This document shows positions 7,511 to 12,172 of a stretch of 12,172 nucleotides of DNA, in pieces. Numbering within the stretch: position 1 is the first letter of the stretch; every line of letters starts with the position of its first letter. Made by a program: the position numbers and the translations under genes. The notes under the pieces were generated by a model, which was not told where the DNA came from, made no database searches, and saw only the letters and a program-made list of their open reading frames with translations. The stretch spans positions 1 through 12,172 of the forward strand of contig JAAXQB010000231.1 in the NCBI GenBank assembly GCA_012329085.1, given 5' to 3'. This stretch comes from Methanosarcinales archaeon. GTDB lineage: Archaea; Halobacteriota; Methanosarcinia; Methanosarcinales; Methanosarcinaceae.

Positions 7511-7522
7511 ATATTTTTATAA
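7511..7522 (-). promoter_or_regulatory. Candidate TATA box of the FBPase gene, abutting a palindromic repeat
   Basis: On the minus strand TTATAAAAATAT follows directly after the GAATGAG arm of the palindromic element. Its centre is about 26 bases before ATG 7491. The palindrome therefore occupies the BRE/upstream position of the promoter. Confidence 0.45.
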
Positions 7523-7577
7523 CTCATTCATAATGAATAAGCGTAATCACTCATTCTTTCAGAATGAGTTTAAAAAA
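7523..7577 (+). repeat. Two-hairpin palindromic element, copy D
   Basis: Hairpin I is CTCATTCA/TGAATAAG with loop TAA and one mismatch (7523-7541). Hairpin II is ACTCATTCT/AGAATGAGT with loop TTC (7549-7569), followed by TTAAAAAAA. The stretch from GCGTAA through GAGTTTAA closely matches 11505-11537, tying this copy to the large repeat. Confidence 0.75.
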
Positions 7578-7606
7578 ATCTTTGATTTTGATTGCATTTT
7601 TATTGT

Positions 7607-8188
7607 TTATATTTTCAATTTCACTGTATTTATTTTAGTTGCTATAATATGTGCGATTCTAAGTGGTTCAGGAATTTTACTTCTAATGGAAGTCAATTTC
7701 ACTATATGTTTTGCATCACCTTTATGAATTCCTACATATTGTATATACACAGGATCTAAATTCTTTTTCGTAAATACGCTACTAATCTTTCCTGCGCGTT
7801 TTATTATTTCAAATCGTTCGTTTGAGTGTCGTAAGTGTTTAAGTGCAGCTTTTATTTTCTTAAAATTTGGGATTTTACGAATGATTACAATTACTGGAAT
7901 TGAAGTTTCATAATAGATTTTATGAATATCTATTGGATTAAATCCTGCATAAGTAATACCATCAAGCATTATTATTCGTATTTGTGTATAATGTTTACTC
8001 GATTGGATCATTTTTATTATGGCATCTGTACCATCCATTCCATCATACTCAATTTTTGAATATATCACCCCATCAAGCCATGTGCTTCCACGGAAGAATG
8101 TGCCAACAATTATAACTTTGCCACACAAAGATGCTGAATCGTCAATTCCAAGTATTCGAATCTCCGACTTTATGTGAAATTTCTTCAT
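7607..8188 (-). CDS. DUF99 (UPF0215) family protein, putative endonuclease dU family
   Basis: A 193-residue protein from ATG 8188 (MKKFHIKSEIRILGIDDS). The N-terminus and IDDS motif match the family, as do FRGSTWLDGV, YDGMDGTDAI, IRIIMLDGITYAGFNPIDI and the PVIVIIRK strand. DUF99 is archaeal; members have been linked to cleavage of DNA containing deoxyuridine, and GIDD with the later acidic residues fits an RNase H-like acidic active site. In-frame ATGs at 8197 and 8206 would add 3 or 6 residues; the family N-terminus favours 8188. The gene overlaps the 3' end of the Nog1-type gene by 47 bases in another frame, which suggests one operon with translational coupling. No strong Shine-Dalgarno is visible inside the overlap. 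The specific function is inferred from family only. Confidence 0.82.
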   Translation of the reverse strand: MKKFHIKSEIRILGIDDSASLCGKVIIVGTFFRGSTWLDGVIYSKIEYDGMDGTDAIIKMIQSSKHYTQIRIIMLDGITYAGFNPIDIHKIYYETSIPVIVIIRKIPNFKKIKAALKHLRHSNERFEIIKRAGKISSVFTKKNLDPVYIQYVGIHKGDAKHIVKLTSIRSKIPEPLRIAHIIATKINTVKLKI

Positions 8189-9176
8189 GAGTGGCATTAA
8201 TCCCATCTATTTTAATGGGCTTTGGTTTTTCTCGAATCATTTCAATTAATCTCATAATTACAGTTTCTATCCCCTCTCCTGTTTTAGTGGACATTTTGAA
8301 ATCAAAGACATCGGATTCGTTTTTAAATATATCTGATTTGTTAGAAACTCTTAGAATTGGCAATCCAAATTGTTTTTTTATATCCTTGTACATATTTTCT
8401 TGATCTTTCATCTCATATCCGCAGGTTTCACTAGGATCTATGATAAAAAGCACCACAGCATCCAAGCATTCAAGTGCTGTAATTGCTTGAAGTTCAATAT
8501 CATTTCTATCCTCCATAGGCCTATCAAGCAATCCAGGCGTATCAATTACTTGATGCCGAGTATTGCCTACAAAAAAATGACCAATTATTACGCCCTTTGT
8601 TGTAAATGGATATTGTGCAATTTTAGGGTGTGCTGTTGTTATTTGCGATACAAAACTAGATTTTCCAACATTTGGATATCCTGCAATAATAATAGTTGGA
8701 TCTTCACTTATCGAGGGCAATTTTCTAAATTTATTTCTTGCAACATTTAAAAATAAAAGATCTTTTTCAATAGAATTGATAATGGATGATAATCGTCCAA
8801 ATGTTTCTTTACGAATTGTTAAAGGATCTTTATTTGCACGAATTTTTCCTACGCTTTCTCTTGAAATTTCATGAATTTTATTGCCTGCCCAATCAACTGA
8901 GCTTAATGCCATTTTAAGTTTATCAACTCCTGATAGAATATTAACAAGTTTGTAATAAAATGGAGATAAATCATCAAAACTTGGAAACTGCCGCACAATA
9001 TTTGTTAAATTATCGGACAATATATTTGCAGAAGTTATAATCATAGATTCGTGTGCTCTTTTTAAATCTTCATCATTTTTAATTATTTTTCCAGATCTTG
9101 CTCGTACAGATCTTCTAAATGCTTTATCAAGTAGTTCCTTCGAAGTAGGCACTGTGGGAATTTTTTCAAATATCAT
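8142..9176 (-). CDS. Nog1-type GTP-binding protein
   Basis: A GTPase of the OBG/Nog1 family, in archaea thought to act in large ribosomal subunit assembly. From ATG 9176 (MIFEKIPTVPTSKELLDKAFRR, the typical Nog1 beginning) it is 344 residues. A helical N-terminal Nog1 domain (1-155) is followed by G1 GYPNVGKS (166-173), a G2-region FTTKG, G3 DTPG (212-215), G4 NKSD (279-282) and G5-like STKTGEG (296-302). The frame is open to ATG 9230, but a TATA box at 9201-9210 lies between the two and sits about 29 bases from 9176, so 9176 is chosen. The transcript would then have almost no leader. The last roughly 15 codons overlap DUF99. A plant or yeast Nog1 is much longer; this is the short archaeal form. 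Confidence 0.9.
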   Translation of the reverse strand: MIFEKIPTVPTSKELLDKAFRRSVRARSGKIIKNDEDLKRAHESMIITSANILSDNLTNIVRQFPSFDDLSPFYYKLVNILSGVDKLKMALSSVDWAGNKIHEISRESVGKIRANKDPLTIRKETFGRLSSIINSIEKDLLFLNVARNKFRKLPSISEDPTIIIAGYPNVGKSSFVSQITTAHPKIAQYPFTTKGVIIGHFFVGNTRHQVIDTPGLLDRPMEDRNDIELQAITALECLDAVVLFIIDPSETCGYEMKDQENMYKDIKKQFGLPILRVSNKSDIFKNESDVFDFKMSTKTGEGIETVIMRLIEMIREKPKPIKIDGINATHEEISHKVGDSNTWN

Positions 9177-9200
9177 TTTTTCTCTTACTAAATTTTGTAT

Positions 9201-9210
9201 ATTATATAAG
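9201..9210 (-). promoter_or_regulatory. TATA box of the Nog1-DUF99 operon
   Basis: CTTATATAAT on the minus strand is centred about 29 bases from ATG 9176. It rules out the longer start at 9230 and predicts a near-leaderless mRNA. Confidence 0.55.
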
Positions 9211-9355
9211 GGTCTTATGTTATATATCAATCACTTTTTGCATAAATGTATGTTTTTAATTAGAACTATGCATAAATTATAACTTATGATATAAAAATTT
9301 TATAGTGAGTGTTATTTATACAGTCATTTGTAAGATTTTATAAATTTTTCATAGA

Positions 9356-9398
9356 TCATTCGGAACGAATGAGTGTTTGCTCATTCAGAATGAATGAG
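9356..9398 (-). repeat. Two-hairpin palindromic element, copy E
   Basis: Read on the minus strand, hairpin I is CTCATTCA/TGAATGAG with loop TTC (9398-9380). Hairpin II is TCATTCG/CGAATGA with loop TTC (9372-9356), followed by ATCTATGAAAAAT. The linker is GCAAACA. The order and linker match copies A and B in reverse orientation. Confidence 0.75.
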
Positions 9399-9572
9399 TA
9401 TCATCTCATTTACAATATCCATCAAGTATTTTAAAATTATTTAATTTAATGAATTATACGGGTTGAATAATACAAAGATATAAATTACAATGCATACATA
9501 AATATACTTGTATCATCGAATAATTATAAAAATATCACAAAATTCGATATGATATATTTTACCCAATAATTT

Positions 9573-9579
9573 AAAGGAG
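9573..9579 (+). promoter_or_regulatory. Shine-Dalgarno of the YbjQ-family gene
   Basis: AAAGGAG lies 8 bases before ATG 9588. It is one of the strongest ribosome binding sites in the window and fixes this start. Confidence 0.7.
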
Positions 9580-9587
9580 AAAACATA

Positions 9588-10010
9588 ATGATACTAACTA
9601 CAACAGAATTTATACCAGATTGCGAAATAACTAAAATTATAAATATTGTATCCGGAAATAACATATTAGATCTTAAAACAATAAAACTTGATATAAGGGA
9701 GGGAAAATATGCACAAGAAGGTGCATCTCTTGAAGAAATTTGCCCAACTATATTAAAAAATGCAAGAACTGTTGCCATTAATAAAATGGTGGAAGAAGCA
9801 ACTCTACTAAATGCCGATGCGATTATATGTATGAAAATTGAAACAAATATGATAGGGAAAGTAATAGAAGTTGTTGCATGTGGAACTGCAGTAAATTTAT
9901 TATCATTCGAAGACGAATGTATGGATGATGAATTCGTATGCGAATGTGTTGAACCTGAAGAAGAGGAAAAAACACCCGTTATAGACTGTGAATCTGATAA
10001 AAGTGTTTAA
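9588..10010 (+). CDS. YbjQ/UPF0145 family protein with Cys-rich acidic C-terminal tail
   Basis: Residues 1-105 match the small YbjQ (putative heavy-metal-binding) family: MILTTTEFIPDCEI at the start, a central helix KNARTVAINKMVEEATLLNADAIICMKIET, and the final strand VIEVVACGTAVNL. Family members form pentameric beta-barrel-like assemblies; their function is not established. Usual length is about 105 residues. Here about 35 more follow: C111, C118, C120 and C134 in a strongly acidic stretch (EDECMDDEFVCECVEPEEEEK). Four further Cys lie in the core (12, 52, 81, 98). Metal binding by the tail is inferred from composition only. The gene appears monocistronic, with the large multi-hairpin repeat directly downstream. 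Confidence 0.8.
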   Translation: MILTTTEFIPDCEITKIINIVSGNNILDLKTIKLDIREGKYAQEGASLEEICPTILKNARTVAINKMVEEATLLNADAIICMKIETNMIGKVIEVVACGTAVNLLSFEDECMDDEFVCECVEPEEEEKTPVIDCESDKSV

Positions 10011-10049
10011 GTGATGTAATACATTCTTAGATTTGTATGAATTCATGTA

Positions 10050-10248
10050 ACGAGAAAAAGGGAAATTTCTCTAACGCATATCAAAATGATATGCGTGTTT
10101 AGTATATGATAAATGCTCGTTAACGCTCGTTCGTTCGAAACTTAAAGAATTTTCTTAAACTCGTTCTAAAAAAACGAGTGATTACGCTCATTCGTTACGA
10201 ATATGCTTTCTTAAGCGAATTCTCAAAGAGCACGAGCTTTACAAATTA
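10050..10248 (-). repeat. Large multi-hairpin repeat, copy 1
   Basis: Read on the minus strand it runs TAATTTGTAAAGCTC, several hairpins with GAACGAG/GAATGAGC-type arms, AGCGTAATCACTC, an ACTCGTT/AACGAGT hairpin (10159-10179), AGTTTAAGAAAA, ATATACTAAAC, a 10-base-pair hairpin ACGCATATCA/TGATATGCGT (10074-10096), TTAGAGAAATTT and CTTTTTCTCG. The same ordered blocks recur in plus orientation at 11476-11683. Confidence 0.7.
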
Positions 10249-10380
10249 TATACAATTTAAAAATGTAATTAATGAGTTTCAATATCATAATTTTATTACA
10301 ATATGTGAAACTAAATTTTAAATTTTGATATATCTTAAAAAATAGGATTTTGATTGATTTTTCATATATAAATCATAAGA

Positions 10381-10388
10381 TTTATATG
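10381..10388 (+). promoter_or_regulatory. TATA box of rpl40e-GGGP synthase operon
   Basis: TTTATATG preceded by AAGA resembles an archaeal BRE plus TATA pair. It predicts a start near 10410 and a leader of about 28 bases, which would carry the AGGT at 10426-10429 before ATG 10438. Confidence 0.5.
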
Positions 10389-10437
10389 CTTTTACAGTAT
10401 GTAAATAAAGAAAAATTAATACAATAGGTATATAATT

Positions 10438-10584
10438 ATGGCAAAATTTATAGAAGCTGAAAAAAGATTACTCAATAAAAAAATATGCATGAAATGTAAT
10501 GCAAAAAATGCAGTTAGATCAACAAGATGCAGAAAATGCAATTATACAAATTTAAGAATGAAATCCAAGGACATTAGAGGTTAA
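10438..10584 (+). CDS. rpl40e: Large-subunit ribosomal protein eL40 (L40e)
   Basis: A 48-residue basic protein, [20 protein letters not shown] and onward. It has a zinc ribbon formed by C17-x2-C20 and C31-x2-C34, many Lys/Arg residues and the conserved N-terminal F-EAEKR. This is the standalone archaeal form of L40e, which in eukaryotes is fused to ubiquitin. It belongs to the 50S subunit. AGGT lies about 8 bases before the ATG. Only 6 bases separate its stop from the TTG start of the GGGP synthase, so the two share a transcript. Confidence 0.95.
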   Translation: MAKFIEAEKRLLNKKICMKCNAKNAVRSTRCRKCNYTNLRMKSKDIRG

Positions 10585-10590
10585 TTTGAA

Positions 10591-11334
10591 TTGGTAGAAG
10601 TTGAACAACACTTAAATAGAATTATAGAAAATGATGGTGCAGCCCATATAACATTAATAGATCCTGGGTCTCAATCACCAAATCAAGCAGCAATTATTGC
10701 ACAAGCTGCAATGGATGGCGGAACAGATGTGATATTACTAGGAGGGTCAATCGGGGCGGATGCTTTACTTAATCAAACAATTCTTGAAATAAAAAAAGTA
10801 ATTGACATACCAACGATACTATTTCCCTCTGGTGCAGGAGGGGTGAGTCCACATGCAGATGCGATATTTTTCATGAGCTTATTAAACTCACGGAATGTAG
10901 AATACATCACAACAAATCAAGCAATGGGTGCACCACTCGTGCATAAATATGGTATTGAACCAATTCCAATGGCATATTTGATTGTTGAGCCGGGTGGAAC
11001 AGTTGGATGGGTAGGGGATGCAAAACTAATCCCTCAAAATAAACCAGATATTGCAGCGGCATATGCACTTGCAGGAAAATATCTTGGAATGCGATATACA
11101 TATCTTGAAACAGGGTCTGGAGTGGATGCACCTGCAAATCCTAAAATGATACAAACTGTAAAACAGATTCTTGGAGAAAATAAGCTTATTGTTGGTGGTG
11201 GAATACGAAATGGGACTATTGCAAGAACTTGTGTTGAAGCAGGGGCTGATATTATTGTGACGGGAACTGTTATTGAAAAATCCAATAAGGTCACATCAAA
11301 AATTGAAGAATTAGTTTCGGCAATTAAAAGATAA
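10591..11334 (+). CDS. Geranylgeranylglyceryl phosphate synthase (PcrB/GGGPS family)
   Basis: It joins sn-glycerol-1-phosphate to geranylgeranyl diphosphate, the first committed step of archaeal ether lipid synthesis. The 247-residue TIM barrel shows HITLIDPGSQSP (substrate metal-binding Asp), DVILLGGSIG, PTILFPSGAGGVSPHADA, MAYLIVEPGGTVGWVGDAK, YTYLETGSG and the phosphate-binding VGGGIRNG and ADIIVTGTVIE loops. Length and motifs fit the archaeal group II enzymes. The start is TTG at 10591; GAGGT inside the last codons of rpl40e lies about 10 bases before it, so translation is probably coupled to L40e. No nearer ATG fits the family N-terminus. AT-rich sequence with T8 at 11350 onward follows the stop. 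Confidence 0.93.
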   Translation: MVEVEQHLNRIIENDGAAHITLIDPGSQSPNQAAIIAQAAMDGGTDVILLGGSIGADALLNQTILEIKKVIDIPTILFPSGAGGVSPHADAIFFMSLLNSRNVEYITTNQAMGAPLVHKYGIEPIPMAYLIVEPGGTVGWVGDAKLIPQNKPDIAAAYALAGKYLGMRYTYLETGSGVDAPANPKMIQTVKQILGENKLIVGGGIRNGTIARTCVEAGADIIVTGTVIEKSNKVTSKIEELVSAIKR

Positions 11335-11932
11335 TATCAATAAATTAAATTTTTTTTAATTCATTTAAAAATATGTATTTATTTATATTGAATAAATATT
11401 AGATTTGTTGTGAATTAAATAAATTTATGCCCTGAATGAATATGCTATAGTTAAATCTCTTTTTTTTATTATACCTAATTTGTAAAGCTCATTTGGAACG
11501 AATGGGCGTAAACACTCATTCTTTCAGAATGAGTTTAAGAAAACCAAAGGTTTTCGAACAAATGAGCGTTTGCTCATTAACGCCAGATCATTCCGAACGA
11601 GCTCTCAAAGAGAACGAGCGTTTATTATATACTAAATACACATATCATTCTGATATGCGTTAGAGAATTTTTCTTTTTTCTCGGAATACAATATGGTGCG
11701 GCATCATAAAGTATTACACAATAAATACTTTTTCTTTTTGTAATTGCACATAAATTACATTTATTGAAATACTTTTAGTAGGATATTAAATGATTATACT
11801 CTTTAAATTAACTCGACTTTGTCATATTTACCCAAACTCATCACAGTCCACACTTCTCCATAATATACATAATAATTAAATAGATTAACAGAGTCCTTCA
11901 TATAAATATATTGCATTAATAAAAGGAGAATA
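11335..11932. other. 598-base intergenic region: large repeat copy 2 and IS left end
   Basis: I see no gene before the transposase start. It contains a possible T-run terminator after GGGP synthase (near 11350), a T9-like run near 11460, the large multi-hairpin repeat (11476-11683), an AT-rich stretch, the IS terminal sequence at 11811 and the transposase promoter region. Confidence 0.6.
11476..11683 (+). repeat. Large multi-hairpin repeat, copy 2
   Basis: In order: TAATTTGTAAAGCTC; hairpin GCTCATT/AATGGGC; GCGTAAAC; hairpin ACTCATTCT/AGAATGAGT with loop TTC (11514-11534); TTTAAGAAAA; hairpin GAAAACC/GGTTTTC with loop AAA (11539-11555); hairpin AATGAGC/GCTCATT (11561-11578); GAACGAG-type arms; TTATATACTAAA; hairpin CATATCA/TGATATG with loop TTC (centre near 11649); TTAGAGAATTTTTC and TTTCTCG. 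It is the inverted partner of 10050-10248. Confidence 0.75.
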
Positions 11933-12172
11933 ATGAATGGCGTAAACTTTAATTTATCCACCAAGAATATACCTCAAATATTCAATAAAATAAAACACAC
12001 CCATAATAAATATATTACATACTTTCGTAGCAAAACCCACAATGCTGCTACTCAGTCTTTTCAGTATATTCAAGGAAAATTCATCAAACAAGGGCGTGGC
12101 AATATGGTAAAATATTCTAAAATATTGCAAACTGCAATAATCAATCGATTCATAATGCAATTTCCAATTCCT
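11811..12172 (+). mobile_element. Left end of an insertion sequence (runs off the window)
   Basis: AACTCGACTTTGTCATATT at 11811 repeats the end of the MITE-like element at 3241. It lies about 120 bases before a transposase start, a normal distance from an IS end to its gene. The right end is outside the window. The left boundary is inferred from the shared sequence only. Confidence 0.5.
11933..12172 (+). pseudogene. Transposase N-terminal fragment, IS4/IS701-like, with a one-base frameshift
   Basis: ATG 11933 has AAAGGAG just before it (about 11922-11928). The frame gives QSFQYIQGKFIKQGRGNMVKYSKIL, which looks like the start of DDE transposases of the IS4/IS701 type (a helical region, then GxNMxKYS). 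At about 12127-12130 the family-like sequence moves to another frame, reading NCNNQSIHNAISNS, the counterpart of the Q-S-L-H-x-x-S-x-S-P-W-D motif. One extra base near CAAAC would restore KIL-P-NCNNQS. The original frame stays open, so the shift is not obvious from length alone. The catalytic part is beyond the window edge. Family assignment rests on a short stretch and is tentative. Confidence 0.5.

Larger units (their letters stand above)
9177..9587. other. 411-base divergent promoter region
   Basis: It lies between the Nog1-type gene (minus) and the YbjQ-family gene (plus). I see no gene. It contains the Nog1 TATA box, the palindromic element at 9356-9398, and AT-rich sequence with a possible TATA box for the plus-strand gene (TTATAAAAATATC near 9523-9535, about 55-65 bases before the ATG, leaving a short leader that carries the Shine-Dalgarno). 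Confidence 0.5.
10011..10437. other. 427-base intergenic region: large repeat copy and rpl40e promoter
   Basis: I see no gene. Its first half is the reverse-oriented large repeat (10050-10248). The second half is AT-rich, with AGTTTCA/TGAAACT arms about 25 bases apart near 10275-10312 and an AT-rich hairpin around GATTTATATG, leading into the rpl40e TATA box. Confidence 0.6.

Noticed and set aside
7533..7727. Plus-strand 64-codon frame between FBPase and DUF99
   Set aside because: It begins inside the palindromic element and runs antisense into DUF99; no ribosome site or family resemblance.
9177..9230. N-terminal extension of the Nog1-type GTPase to ATG 9230
   Set aside because: A TATA box at 9201-9210 lies inside it, and the family N-terminus is MIFEKIPTVPTSKELL at 9176.

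Overview
The window is a stretch of AT-rich archaeal chromosome, most likely from a euryarchaeon of the methanogen lineages. The archaeal signs are ribosomal protein L40e, geranylgeranylglyceryl phosphate (GGGP) synthase for ether lipids, a Nog1-type GTPase, the archaeal DUF99 and DUF2070 families, TATA-box promoters (some apparently leaderless), tRNA genes without an encoded CCA, and a surface protein with a PGF-pre-PGF domain. The lineage is an inference from family content; no 16S gene is present.

Layout. 1-2838: two co-directional cell-surface genes with a 4-base ATGA overlap. The first is cut by the window edge and carries two Ig-like (Big_2) repeats and a C-terminal anchor. The second has a signal peptide, a PGF-pre-PGF domain and a C-terminal anchor, but its frame breaks in a T7 run inside the signal peptide. 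2839-3695: a gene desert with hairpins and a MITE-like element. 3696-5464: a DUF2070 membrane protein whose frame breaks in a T6 run. 5465-6076: a convergent gap with short palindromes. 6077-6316: a minus-strand tRNA cluster, Val(GAC)-Phe(GAA)-Gly(GCC). 6400-7491: class II fructose-1,6-bisphosphatase (GlpX type), minus strand. 7607-9176: minus-strand operon, Nog1-type GTPase then DUF99. 9588-10010: YbjQ/UPF0145-family protein with an added Cys/acidic tail. 10438-11334: rpl40e and GGGP synthase, apparently coupled. 11811-end: left end and frameshifted transposase start of an insertion sequence.

The genes are mostly housekeeping: translation and ribosome assembly (L40e, Nog1, tRNAs), gluconeogenesis (FBPase) and membrane lipid synthesis (GGGP synthase). 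The 5' end is cell-surface adhesion or envelope.

The unexplained material lies between the genes. First, a dispersed palindromic family has GCTCATTC/GAATGAGC arms and mostly a TTC loop; it is often two hairpins in tandem followed by an A-rich TATA-like tail. Second, two roughly 200-base multi-hairpin copies of a larger element lie in opposite orientation on either side of rpl40e-GGGP synthase. Third, a MITE-like element at 3243-3361 shares its end with the insertion sequence at the right edge. Three reading frames (surface protein, DUF2070, transposase) are each broken by exactly one missing base. In DUF2070 the break lies on T TTT TTA, the classical -1 slippery heptamer, so programmed slippage, decay and sequence error all need to be considered.
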